Of a stretch of DNA of 64,000 bases, positions 1 through 11,427 are shown in pieces; the first letter of the stretch is position 1; the number at the start of each line of letters is the position of its first letter. The stretch covers positions 124,001-188,000 of the forward strand of contig JARVKI010000039.1 of assembly GCA_036674765.1 (NCBI GenBank), given 5' to 3'. Source of the DNA: Seiridium cupressi (taxonomy: Eukaryota; Ascomycota; Sordariomycetes; Amphisphaeriales; Sporocadaceae). The notes under the pieces were generated by a model. That model did not search any database. It saw nothing but the letters and a program-made list of their open reading frames with translations, and had not been told where the DNA came from. A program made the translations under genes and the position numbers.

Positions 1-54
1 TGTATACAATCAATATCCATCCACACTACTGGTCTTTCACAGCTAAAGACTGAC

Positions 55-411
55 GTGTTGGTTAATCAAGATGATTCCAATGTCTTTGCGCTCTGTCGTG
101 AAGGAGTCAAAAGCGGCTTCGATGGCCGAGGCCTCGGTCTTATTGTCGACGACGAGGAAGTTCTTCTGAGAGTCGGGCGGGCTGGTCACATGCTGTTTGC
201 GAACTGGATCAGATTTGTTCATTACTTTCGGGATTTTATATGGAAACATACGCCGATTCCAGCCAGTAGCAGACCTGTTACCGAGTCCTGTGTCGGTACA
301 TATTAGCCAAGGACGAACTACATTGTACACAGAAGGCTCTCGCGCGATTACCTCGTCGCCGATCACGGCTAGGAACTGCCTGTCCTTGTAATCTGCTTGC
401 GAGGCCGCCAT
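55..411 (-). CDS. VMA7: V-type proton ATPase subunit F (Vma7), 3' end beyond the window
   Basis: Subunit F belongs to the central stalk of the V1 sector of the vacuolar H+-ATPase and couples ATP hydrolysis to proton pumping at vacuole and endosome membranes. Three exons are visible: 352-411, 252-287 and 55-192. The introns 288-351 and 193-251 have GTAATC/ACAG and GTATGT/ACAG ends. The spliced product begins [20 protein letters not shown], continues through [12 protein letters not shown] and then [12 protein letters not shown]; these blocks, with [12 protein letters not shown], are family hallmarks. A third donor (GTCAGT, reading from 54) starts an intron whose acceptor lies left of the window, so the C-terminal end is missing. 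The start at 411 is chosen because the upstream in-frame residues look non-coding and family members begin close to this Met. The gene is divergent from NUR1. Middle exon 252-287 is only 36 nt and is easily missed by gene finders. Confidence 0.93.
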
Positions 412-1014
412 GATAGATGAGGGCCGTCTGTGGCAGCGGAAGGAAATGGGTGGGTGTTTTGAGACAAGACGAGACGGCCTCGTCTGTGTAGGGAGGTGGG
501 TATAGCGAACTTGAACCCGAACGTCACAGGCTCTCAAGTAACACTGAGCAAGTGACGATCCAGCTGGGGCCTGGGAGCTCTGACCGCCTGCCTAAGCGCA
601 GCGACTGCAGCGCGCTCCCCTCCAAGACCCCACCATGGCTTAGCGGACCTGAGCCTTCTGTTCATTGGTCGCAGAGCTTCTGGAGCTTCCCCAGGCTGTT
701 GCACGCTGCTAATAGCAACCGCAAACAGACAATTTTTACAATGTAGAGACAGCCCACTGAAGAATAAACAAGCTCCACGTCGACGGAAGCAGCACACAAG
801 GAAGACAACAGAAGCCTCGCCAGCCTTTTCGACTACCTGCCTACCCGCCTACCTAGGAGGAACTCGAGGTGAATTCAGGGCGTCGGCTCGCTCGAAAGCC
901 GCGCCGGTCAACATCATTGGCTTGTTTGTTGGCTTCAACCGCACGGGCAGGCTTGTTCATACACCCAAGCGAGCTTCTCCTGGTTGAACATTGATCAACA
1001 GCACAACCGTAACG
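412..1014. promoter_or_regulatory. Shared upstream region of VMA7 and NUR1
   Basis: About 600 bases separate the two divergent start codons, so both promoters and 5' UTRs must lie here. I see no TATA box that stands out and no ORF with protein-like composition. Short pyrimidine-rich stretches are present on each side. The assignment as a promoter rests only on gene orientation. Confidence 0.5.
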
Positions 1015-2466
1015 ATGCCCAGACTCGTGCGCCGTAAACCGCTCGCCGAGCGCATCAAGGCTATGCTTAACCCTATGGATTTCCTGTTGTGGCTGTCTGA
1101 GGAGATTGAGACGCGCGACTGGAATTCCAAGAGTGTGGGCATGCAGATGGGCATAGCCATGAACTTGATATTTGCAGTCGCGCGGGCCAACTCGAGCAGG
1201 AACACGACGTCGGACGATGTGTTTGGGGACGATGGCGGATCAGGATGGCTGACGTTCTTCGTGAGTTCCTACTACCCACTACTTTTACGTGAACTTGGCA
1301 TTAAATGCTCCAAATAGGTCAGCACCTTTGTCTGGATACTCGCGGGTTTCTCTACGCTGAACGCCGCATACACGAACTTTCGAGCGCGGCAATACCGACT
1401 CTTCGAAGCTGATGTCGAGAAGGAGTACAACACCCCATCAGCACAACGAGTCAGAGTGCAGTCATCGCCTGCCTCATCCTCACCCCTACGTTTCCTCACA
1501 TATCTTGTGAGCTCTGAGAGCGCAGAGTCGCGGGCGCATCCGGATCGAACTCGAGATGTTTGGGAAATTTCTGTCTGGGACCCGTTGCCCATTTCCCTCC
1601 AAATTCTATGCTGGTTTGGGCCCGGGCATGTGCTGGTCTCCTGGATGTTCCTTCCCATCACCTCTTCCGACTGGCCCAGTATCGTCGGTTTCAAATGGCT
1701 CGTCTTGCAAGGGATCATCTCAACTCAGATGTACCTGATGCAGTCGAAGTTCTCGCAGCAAAACAAAGATACCGCGATCATTCAGAAAGAGGTCTTACAT
1801 GAATATGACACCAAGTTCGTACACCCACACCTGTACCCTACTGTCAGAGATGCTTCCACGCAAATCTCTCAAGATGAGGACGGAAACGACCAGGAATATG
1901 TCGCAGTCGGAACCCCGACAACCGTCCTGCGTCGTGGGTTCAAGGCAAATCCCAATCCAAACTACGCAAAACACATTGATCCGGATGGTGCAGCACAATA
2001 CCGGCCGAACACCTCGAATCCCGGACCATTTACGCCACCGATATCCAGGCAATCAGAAGGCTTCGCATCCAGCATCCAGCCCCGCCCAAGGCACAGTACG
2101 CCTAGTTTTTCAAGGGTAGTTGGCCGAACGCATTCACCGGCAGTCTCAGCAGCTGCCGGGACAACCCAAACACAAACTCAGCCGCAAGGTGGTGGTGGCT
2201 ACTTAGGGGTCTATACACATCCTAGCTCACCACTGAAAAAGGCACCCAGTCTGGGCGAGCTTCAGCACCGGACTCCTCGTAACAACAGTGAGATGGCCCA
2301 GCTAGAGCAATACCGGGCCCTCCAGGGGAGAGATAGCAATACTAGCCCTTTCAAGAGCCCTAGGAAGAGCACAGGAACTCTACCTTCATCTTCGCAGACG
2401 GGATTGGGCAACTGGATGGGGAACAGAGGACAATCGAATGAGAGATACCCTTCCATGTGGCGGTGA
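1015..2466 (+). CDS. NUR1: Nuclear rim protein 1 (Nur1 family)
   Basis: Nur1-type proteins sit in the inner nuclear membrane; in yeast Nur1 works with Heh1/Src1 and the cohibin complex to tether rDNA and silent chromatin to the nuclear edge. Two exons, 1015-1260 and 1318-2466, joined across a 57-nt intron (GTGAGT...AATAG), encode 464 residues. The start MPRLVRRKPL and the following NPMDFLLWLSEEIETRDW segment match the fungal family. Hydrophobic segments lie near residues 76-98 (spanning the splice site), 170-195 and 198-222. They are followed by an acidic TQISQDEDGNDQEY patch and a long Ser/Pro/Gly-rich, probably disordered tail. An in-frame ATG at 991 would add 8 residues, but 1015 has the better context (AACGATGCC). 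Identification comes from recalled family features. Downstream the gene faces about 1 kb of non-coding sequence. Confidence 0.85.
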
Positions 2467-3527
2467 GGCTAAGCACTGACGCGGCAAGAAGTCCATCTTG
2501 CTTTGTAAATTATCGGTCTTCAGAGAAGTGCCGAACTTGTTGTGGTGAACCATTGATGGCATTTACTGGCGTTGGGGGATATTGAAGGTGTTCTATTCCT
2601 ATTACTATGGGCAGGAGGTAGATGTTCTCCGCCCCACCAACACAAAGATTTTATTGCTTCCTTACAGAAAGTGTCTCTTTCGAGTTATCTTGAATTACGA
2701 GGGGCGAGTGCCGTTGTAACTTCGACCACATTTAGCGTGTCCGGCACTGACTGGCTTCGGCTACATTTTCGGAGGTCAAGAGCCGCCGCATAAGGGCTGT
2801 ATTATAGGTCCGTAGACGAAATCTGAGAACTATTGTCGAACCTATTCTAATGGTAGAGGAACAGCTGGCAAGGATCTAGTGCTAGGTAGACGACTATTAG
2901 CTATTTTTGGAAGGGGTTTTTTTTTTTTTTTTTTTTTCTTAAAAGTTTTTTTTTTTTTTTGGTTCTGTCTTGCTTGCGTAAATCGCCACTATCCTTTCTA
3001 CTTGACTATGAAGCTGAACTCTGAAGGAAGGCACAACCAATGATAGATACAAGCTTGGCTGGCGGGAATTTCATGACCGAAGTGAAAAGCGCCCTGGTCA
3101 CTTGCAACGTTTGCAACTAGAATTGAGACTCGCAACCGAGGCGGCTTCCGCATCCCCTCGCATGCTCCTGTTTCATGAAGCAGGATCTACCCAAGTTTTG
3201 CGTCTGTTGCAAGCATGCCTTCACCATATCATTTTTGTCTACAATATTCTGTCGGCTTATGACTATGTTGGCTTGGCTCGTCCCTGGTTTTGCAAACTGA
3301 TATCATGGACCAGTCGGGCGACTTCCGAGTCCTCCAGCATGACTCCTTCTTTGTTGGCGAGATTAGCAAATTATTGTTGTCTCCTTCTGTGATTGTTTAG
3401 AGTAGCTTAATCTTTCGAGCGACACGATCCCTCGTACTGAGCGGCTGGCCGCGATAGGATTGGTATTTACGAGCAAGACTTTTCATGTTCTCCCACTTGA
3501 TTTGGCGCAGCAAAATCTTCATGCAAG
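2467..3527. other. Intergenic region with two poly-T tracts
   Basis: This 1.06-kb stretch between NUR1 and the next plus-strand gene contains no ORF I would call a gene. It holds a run of 21 T at 2917-2937 and another of 15 T at 2946-2960, separated by a short CTTAAAAG spacer. They could be a nucleosome-excluding element in a promoter or simply a mononucleotide repeat. Confidence 0.5.
2917..2960. repeat. Double poly-T homopolymer tract
   Basis: T21, then CTTAAAAG, then T15. The length is read directly from the sequence but may be unreliable because homopolymers are error-prone. Confidence 0.8.
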
Positions 3528-6204
3528 ATGCCCCGAAGGAGAGCTGTATCATTCTCTGGCTTTTTCTCCAAATTGTTTCCTAGTCATCGTCCAGAGAAGG
3601 GTAGTACTCTTCAACATGGAAACCACAGTGGCGACTCTGCATATTACGATCTAAACATTAATCCCGAAGAGTTGACGGAATGGAACCTTGCAGAAGACGT
3701 TTCGGCCACCCGACGATCAGAGATCCAAATGCAAGCTGATCGTCGAGTCGCTAGTCGAGATGCCGAAAGAACAGTACCCAACGGTGCAACCACCATTTCC
3801 GGACAAAGAGCAAGCACATCGCTACATGCGCGGCCACTCATTCCAACCGCGTCTCATAGACCAAACGAACCAGGGAGGTCATTAGTATCACAGACACAAG
3901 CACTACTGGAATCGAAGGAGCTGACACGACAGAGGCGTCGTGAGCTGAAAGCCAGCGGAGACTTTTTGCCCGTGACAGGGTACAACCCTCAGACGGGAGA
4001 ATGGGATATCCTGACTCCTACCGATACACTTAGTTCCGATATGACGACGCCTTCAATGGAGGAGAGACTCATGAATTTGGGGCAGCAAGCTCGGGACGCG
4101 AAGCAAGCATACGAACAAGCCAAGAGCGCAGAGGAATCAGAGAGAGAAAGACACAAGTTGGAGAAAGCCCAGGGAAAGCTTTCCAAGATCGAAAAGAAGA
4201 AGCACAAGCTCAAGCACCAGGGTGGTATCATCAAATGGAACCGGCTCGGGAGGATTTGGTCGTCTGCTGCCGAACCCAGCTTGAGCCCGATTGCTCAATC
4301 TCTAAACAGTGGTAAGTCTTAGTAGTAATATCACTCAAGCATATTATTGACCATCATCGTTAGCTGTAGAAGGGATAATACCTGACCAAAACACTCATGG
4401 ACAGGACATAGATCACGATGTCATGAGAAAGACTCCCATAACATGGAAAGAACCATCGGAACAGGGGAACCACAACCTTTCGATTCAAAAACGGCACGTT
4501 GATAGTTCAGATGGTACCACCGTTCATACACCTGCAAGAAGGGACAGCAACGAAGTCTCATTTTCTAGCCAGGTGAGCGCACCTCTACGGGGTCCCATTA
4601 CGTCTAGGCCGCAACACCATGAAGATAATGCTGCTTTTTTATGGGGGCGCCGTCGGCAACCGAAAGAACCAGGCGGTACGGTCGACGACCAAGTTGCAGT
4701 AACCCTAATGCCCATGACAGCGAGGAAGATGAGATCGCGCTCGCTCAACGACTTCAACAATCAGAATCATTTCATAGACCTCAAGATACCAGATTGTCAC
4801 CTTGGAATCTTTACCCAAGAAACGGATCCCTTAAGCCTAGATTCTTTGGAAGCAGCACCTCTGCGTCCTAGTCGAATGCAAGAAAATCACAACCTCCTGA
4901 AGGAAGACAGCGCAGCACTGAATCCCCCAACGGATTTGGACAACAAGCAAACAGGCTACAACCGCAACAGAAGCGCAGCTACAGTGATCTCATACCAGTC
5001 GAAATCGAAAGAGCTCATGAGGCGGCGTCCCTCCAGCCTCCGAGGACCGACTTTAGGCCCAATTCTTCGGCGTTCGCTCAGTACTTTGAAAGTTCATCTG
5101 TCGGCCCAGGAGAACGACAGGGAAATGAGGGGTGTGCTATTGACACCCCAGATACTGCAGGTCCTGCAAAAGGACAAGAGCAGACAAATTCCCGGCCCAG
5201 TAGAGAGTCTAGTAGAGGACGCCAGCACCTGGACAGAGATGATACCACAAAACTCTGCCTTCACACACATCACCACCATTACTGGTTACGATCAGGATCT
5301 GTCCAGCCAGGGGACAGAGACGAACGACCCGCGCCAGTTGGACGGTCACATGGAAAAGCAGAGCATCACTCAAGAAGTTCCGACCTCCCAGCACACCCAC
5401 GATCGGAGTCACACCCCATCGATCGCCAAGGCAGAGGTAAATCCGACAAGTTCCCACCGCAGTACAATGTGGAAAGACTCGCAGAATTTCGAGCATCTTC
5501 CCACGACTCCAGATATAGATACCATGTCAACGCCAAACACGACAGCCCGCAAGTCATATCTACGGGATTGTTCCCCGAAAATGTCAAGAGCTTGTCACAG
5601 TCCCGAGTTCGAGGAAAACAAGTGGAAGACAGGCAAGAAGACACAAGATTTGGCCGCGGCAGTGGGCCAAATGGCTGGGATGCACCCGTTGTCGGGAAGA
5701 AGTATCCGGGAGGCTGCAGTTCAGGCCGCAGCACGCAAGGCAATGTTGCAGTCCGGGGGAATGGCGGCAGAGAGCCCATCATTCCCGTCACCAACTCGAA
5801 GCCAGGATCCCAGCCCACTCGGGCTATCGTACCAGAGCCTCTGGAGAGATATGAAAGAGCAAACCAGAATGAAACGGCAAGAGAGACTTCCAACGGCCGC
5901 CAGCGCAGGCACCGGAGATCCTTTCAAGTCCTCAGAGCCGGGCCAGAAAACCAAGGCTGATGCGGTCACTATATCTTACATCACGTGTCTATTCGCTATA
6001 AATACAATAACAGATATGGGCTGTACTTGGTGGAATATGGTCAGACCAGCTTTTGACAAGCAGAGTGGGCTGTGGAGAAGGAGGGAGAAGGAAATGAGCA
6101 CGGTGGCCGACTTGTGTGTCTTTCTCTTTGCAGGATTATTCTGCATGACTTGGGTCGTAGTGGCCTGGTATTGTTTAAAATTGGCCAGACGGCTAATGTT
6201 CTGA
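3528..6204 (+). CDS. Unrecognised large protein with hydrophobic C-terminal end
   Basis: I do not recognise the family. Two exons, 3528-4311 and 4364-6204, are joined by a 52-nt intron (GTAAGT...CGTTAG) that restores one frame and gives 874 residues. The N-terminus is basic and begins MPRRRAVSFSGFF. A conserved-looking block follows around residues 120-165 (SLVSQTQALLESKELTRQRR, then DFLPVTGYNPQTGEWD), then a Lys/Glu-rich, probably helical segment around residues 180-240. The middle is polar, Ser/Pro/Gln-rich and probably disordered. The extreme C-terminus has a clear hydrophobic segment near 843-867 ending in KLARRLMF, with a weaker one near 790-815. No signal peptide is apparent, so the protein may be inserted in a membrane by its C-terminal end. 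The reading frame is well supported; the function is unknown. Confidence 0.78.
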
Positions 6205-7581
6205 TACGGTGTTTGGGAGAGTCTCTTGTCTCGTGTCTCCGGTAACGGCGCTTTTGGGTTCCGGGGCGAAGGGAACGGTGAACCGGCCCTCACGGAGTGG
6301 GTTCCGTCGGCAGGGCCGGAACCCCACAACGATAGATCGGAGGTCAACCGGCAGGACATTTGTGCTGACCTCAGTATGCAGCCAGGGTTTTATTGGAGTC
6401 TATGGACTGTTCCAGGTATTCTTTAGATTGGTAGGAAATCCACTGTTGTTTTGAGCGTCAATGGCTCCCGAACATACATGGAGTATTTTGTATATTCAGC
6501 GAAACTGACGTCATGACCGATATAGGAATACAGGGAGAAAAGCCCCAGCTATGGACGGGTTTTTTTCCATCTCCGTGCCACGCCCCCCCCTACTCGGGTG
6601 TAGTCAAGGAACTTGAACGGCAGAGATTCGTGAAATTGCACAAAAAGTCAGTAGGCCAGCATTTAAGACAAAACTCGTGTCATAGCGCATAATGAAGGCA
6701 ACATCTTGGACACCACCGCTGCCCTGCCCCGCTGCTATCCACGGGTAGCCGTCCGGAGCAGCAGATCAGGCTTTTCTGCACGATCACGTCGGTCGTCCTA
6801 CGCGAGATGAGTTGCAGAGACGATCACTCGTTATAGCGCGGCATTTGCATCGATCCCATTGCACGAGAGAGCTGCCGAGCCTTGCATGTTCGCATGGGAT
6901 CACGGTCTTATCTCCCACCTTGGATCTTGCATCACTCCAGAGTCCAGACAAGACCGTGCCGCGTCGGTTCAGCGTAAACTAAAAGGTCCATGTGCAGCAG
7001 CTTACCATCGCCAGGCCTCCTACTAGACGCCATTGCCGATACGGAGGTGCCAGTCTCCCCACATGCCAATTCTGCTTTATTGGACCTGTGATACCATACC
7101 CATGCGCCCCAGCATGCCCATGCCTTGCTGCTGCATAATCAGCGACTCTGCGTTCGTGTGCGGCTCCAGTGGAGGGGCGGTAAAGACTAGCAGAACGGCT
7201 CGAGCTTGTGGAATGCCGCGGCGCCCCATTGCCCAATGAGCGGCGGCACATAATAAGCTAGTGCCGATACCGGCCGCCGCACAACTGAACTGAGGCTATC
7301 TCGGGAATTTAGGTTCCTCTTTCGGCGTAGATGTAGGCTTCTTCGCCTTCTCATGGGATTTGTATTTCAAGCGCCTCCTCTCCCCGCATTCTGAATCTGT
7401 CCTGCAAGTGATACATCTTTTCTGGTACCTTTTTTCCCCTTCCCTCTTGGCGAACGTTGCTGCACGCAACACCCCGTTTCTCATCCACGATCCTCCGAAG
7501 TAATTTGGAGTCTACCGGGTACCCAACTCGAGAAAGTAAAAGGTAAAATTTCAAGCAGTTGTGAGAAATTAGCTGCCCAGC
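6205..7581. other. Intergenic region upstream of LEU1
   Basis: About 1.4 kb with no convincing gene on either strand; the longest frames here have no recognisable composition. The part next to 7582 must hold the LEU1 promoter and 5' UTR. I looked for the CCGG-N2-CCGG type of site used by Leu3-like regulators and found only an imperfect CCGG-rich patch near 7270, which I do not call. Confidence 0.4.
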
Positions 7582-10213
7582 ATGCCGTCGACCACGGGAG
7601 CGCCCCAGACGCTCTACGACAAGATTCTTGCCGACCATATTGTCGACGAGAAGCTGGACGGCACCGTCCTCTTGTATATTGGTATGCTGATGCCTATTCC
7701 CTTTTACTGCTGGGCGCTCCGACTTACATGATGCAAAACAGACAGACACCTTGTCCACGAAGTCACATCACCAGTGAGAAACCCATTTCTCTTTCTTGCA
7801 AATGAAAGATCTGGCGCTCGCAACAGAGCTTGCCTTGGCATCTTTTGCAACGTCCAGCACTCTTTGGTGTAATGGATGTTCCCAATTTGCCGAAGCATAC
7901 TTTTGGAGGCCTATGACGTATGGGACGAATTTCGCTAATACGCACAACAGCAAGCATTCGAAGGCTTAAAGAATGCAGGCCGAAAGGTCAGAAGGCCTGA
8001 CTGCACCCTTGCGACAACTGATCACGTACGAATCCCCCCTTTTCCCACTTACACCCAGTGACCGCGACTAACCGACAGTGCAGAATGTCCCCACCAAGTC
8101 CCGGAAGGGCATGAAGGACATTTCTACCTTTGTCGAAGAGGACGACTCCCGCCTCCAGTGCATGACGCTTGAAGAGAACGTAAAAGACTTTGGCGTCACG
8201 TATTTTGGGCTGGGCGACAAGCGCCAGGGCATCGTTCATGTCATCGGTCCCGAGCAGGGCTTCACTCTGCCCGGCACGACCCTCGTCTGCGGTGACTCGC
8301 ATACCTCGACACACGGCGCCTTCGGTTGCCTTGCCCACGGCATCGGTACGAGTGAGGTCGAGCACGTCCTGGCTACACAATGTCTTATTACCAAGAGGAA
8401 CAAGAACATGAGGATACAAGTCAATGGCGAGCTTTCCCCTGGCGTCAGCTCCAAGGATGTCGTCCTACATGCTATTGGAAAGATCGGAACCGCTGGAGGT
8501 ACTGGCTGTGTCATCGAGTTCTGCGGCTCCGTCATCCGCAGCTTGAGCATGGAGGCTCGTATGTCCATTTGCAACATGGCGATCGAGGGCGGTGCTCGAG
8601 CCGGCTTAGTTGCTCCCGACGAGATCACCTTCGAGTACCTCAAAGGCAAACCCCTTGCCCCTGCGTATCCTTCTGCCGAATGGGACCGCGCCGTCGCATA
8701 CTGGAAGAGCCTCCAGTCTGACGCAAATGCCAAGTACGACATTGACGTTCAAATAGAGGCTCATGATATCATCCCAACCGTCACTTGGGGCACCAGCCCA
8801 GAGGATGTTGTCCCAATTACAGGCGTTGTTCCCGACCCCGAGGCCTTTGAGAACGACGCTAAGAAGCAGTCTGGGCGAAGGATGCTGGAGTACATGGGGC
8901 TTACCGCTGGAACAAAGATGGAGGACATTCCAGTCGACAAGGTGTTTATTGGTTCCTGCACCAACTCCAGAATTGAGGACCTGCGAGCTGCTGCAGCAGT
9001 GGTCAAGGGCAGGAAGAAGGCCGAGAACGTCAAGCGCGCAATGATCGTGCCTGGCTCCGGTCTCGTCAAGGAAATGGCCGAGGCTGAGGGCCTTGACAAG
9101 ATCTTCCTCGATGCTGGGTTCGAGTGGAGAGAGGCTGGATGTAGTATGTGCCTGGGTATGAACCCCGATATCCTAGCACCTCGTGAGAGATGCGCCAGTA
9201 CCAGCAACCGGAACTTTGAGGGTCGGCAGGGCGCCCTTGGCCGAACCCACCTGATGTCACCAGTAATGGCTGCCGCTGCCGGTATCGTCGGCAAACTGGC
9301 CGACGTGCGTACTTTGACCGAGTACAAGACAAGTCCCCACATTGATGCTTTCAAGTCAACCCCATCGTCAACAAAGCCCAAGGTCGACGAGAGTGTCGAG
9401 TTTGACGAGGAGGCGAAGGAAAAGATTGGCGACCAGCCTGAGGATGCCACAAGCACAAATCATGTCGTCGACAAGCCTGAGGGAAGCCAAGGCCTACCCA
9501 AATTCCTGATTCACAAGGGCATTGCAGCACCTCTGGAGCGCTCCAACGTCGACACAGACGCCATCATTCCTAAACAGTTCCTGAAGACCATCAAGCGCAC
9601 TGGCCTTGGCTCTGCTCTCTTCCACGGATGGAGGTATGACGAGGATGACAGGCCCAATCCCGACTTTGTTCTCAACCAAGGGCCCTACACTGGCGCCAAG
9701 ACCCTGGTTGTTACCGGGCCCAACTTTGGCTGCGGCTCGTCTCGTGAGCACGCTCCATGGGCTCTTCTCGACTTCGGCATCAAATGTGTCATTGCTCCTT
9801 CCTTTGCCGATATCTTCTTCAACAACACCTTCAAGAACGGCATGCTTCCGATCACGGTCCCCAACAAGGATGATTTGGAGAAGATTGCTGTCGAGGCCCG
9901 GGCTAAGAGGGAGATCGAGGTCGATTTGCCTGAACAAGTCATCCGCGACGCTGACGGAAAGGAGATTTGCAAGTTCGACGTGGAAGAGTTCCGGAAGCAC
10001 TGCTTGACCAACGGTCTGGATGACATTGGCTTGACTATGCAGCTCGAGGACAAGATTCTCGACTACGAAAAGAAGGCCACTGCCCGCACACCCTGGGTTG
10101 ACGGTCGCGGATATCTTAAGAGGAAGGGCCAGGGTGGAAAGCTGGCTGCCAAGGCTGTCCCCGTGCCGACCACAAACAGGGGTGAGGAGATCAAGAACCC
10201 CATTGAGTGGTAA
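7582..10213 (+). CDS. LEU1: 3-isopropylmalate dehydratase (isopropylmalate isomerase)
   Basis: The enzyme converts 2-isopropylmalate to 3-isopropylmalate, the second step of leucine synthesis. Fungi fuse the large (LeuC-like) and small (LeuD-like) bacterial subunits into one chain. Four exons (7582-7681, 7742-7773, 7951-8025, 8084-10213) encode 778 residues, the expected fungal size. The [4Fe-4S] ligands are visible as Cys361 in GSCTNSR and Cys422/Cys425 in [11 protein letters not shown]. The swivel domain carries [13 protein letters not shown] near residue 618. A charged linker (about residues 440-500, rich in Glu/Asp/Lys) joins the two halves. The 5' end is cut by three introns, including one flanking a 32-nt exon, and the splice sites restore [18 protein letters not shown]. 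It stands alone, with no other leucine gene nearby. The yeast name is used; Neurospora nomenclature differs. Confidence 0.96.
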
Positions 10214-11427
10214 AGACGAAGCTCCGGGGAAAGGGGGATGGTTCACCTGCGCCTTTGCATTCCACAGTCCTAGGAAGTATTGTGAGGGGTTCAAAAGCTA
10301 TTATAATGAATTTGGCCATGAAATGATGACACCACTTTGATATATGGATTATGTAGGCAGATACGGCAGATATCTCACCGCTAGAAGCTGAAATTGCTCG
10401 CGGAATACAATATTGGAAGAACAATAACACATTGTCTATTAGTATTTTCAAGCTCCACCAAACCAATTAGATATCAGCTCCGGCATGCCCTCCTTAGCCA
10501 CGAACACTGAGAAGTGGCAATTCTAATTTACGGTATGAAGCACAGGGGAAATGCCGCGCGGTAATTCTATAAAGGAGCAAGTCACATTTTGGAACTGATT
10601 TATTATGCGCAGAGGCATCTGGGAAGTTGTTGAAATTGCCTGTGGCTCGACCGCAACCGTCCTCGCGTCCGTGATGTAGAAGGCTTGGTATAGTTTATCA
10701 AGTCTAGCATCGATTATACGTATTCACAGAACAGGATAGAGTAACCATTTATATTCCATCGACTCCAAGACCTGCGCTTGCCAAGCTCCTTCCATTGAAC
10801 CCACGGCCGTGTTTGGAACAATGGTTCGGGAAGGACCCAAAGATGCGTAATGATTTCCCGCCCCAGCTCATGGCCGGCCATCCCGACCCAGCGCTGCGAC
10901 CACCGGAACCGTAATTAGACCAATTTTCGAAGGATGATGCTTTTCGGTGGTAAAAGAGCACAAGTTTGGTTACTAACGGGTTGAGGCAGACGCCGTACTG
11001 GCCATCAGGTCTCAAAGCTGGATGGAAAAGAACCACAGTTACATCATTACACATGCCATAGGAAATAGGAATATCTATTTCAAGTAATTTAAGGCTATAT
11101 AGAATAAAGTTTCCTTACAAAATTAATCCATATAGCAACAGAAGTACTTCCTCGACGATCATCATTCCTTCTTGCAGGGCATTGGACTCACTGACGAGTA
11201 TATATAAAAGCTCAAAATCTTGCTCCCATTTTTGATTCTTGATTCAATCTCTAAGCAAGCATACATATTCCACCATCTCCAGCTTCACTACGGCTCCTTG
11301 AATTGGAATTGGTTGAATGCAATATAGTTTTATTGTTTAGATTTATATAAGAGAAAGGTAGGCTGATTAAATTAATATCGTAATTTACCGTTATAAAAAG
11401 TGGGTATTATAAGGGTGATAAGCTTAG
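10214..11427. other. Intergenic region with AT-rich blocks and an orphan promoter-like segment
   Basis: No gene is supported here. The stretch becomes AT-rich around 11040-11150 and again at 11310-11430, unlike the flanking coding DNA. Between them lies a TATA-like element followed by a pyrimidine-rich leader-like sequence, but no open frame follows. The AT-rich parts could be remnants mutated by RIP, but I could not compute dinucleotide indices. Confidence 0.45.
11200..11290 (+). promoter_or_regulatory. TATA-box-like element with CT-rich leader and no downstream ORF
   Basis: TATATAAAAG at 11201-11210 is followed by a leader-like, C/T/A-rich sequence resembling the 5' UTR of a highly expressed fungal gene (for example CATATTCCACCATCTCC). 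The next bases turn AT-rich and contain stops in all frames. It looks like a promoter whose gene was lost or replaced, or a non-coding transcript start. This is inference from base composition. Confidence 0.3.

Noticed and set aside
5469..5960. 163-codon plus-strand frame inside the gene at 3528-6204
   Set aside because: Shadow frame of the spliced coding sequence, which is longer and continuous.
7260..7300. Leu3-type binding site upstream of LEU1
   Set aside because: Only an imperfect CCGG-rich patch; the spaced CCGG-N2-CCGG form is absent.
10749..11054. 101-codon minus-strand frame downstream of LEU1
   Set aside because: Gly/Ser-rich with no family resemblance, and it borders AT-rich degraded DNA.
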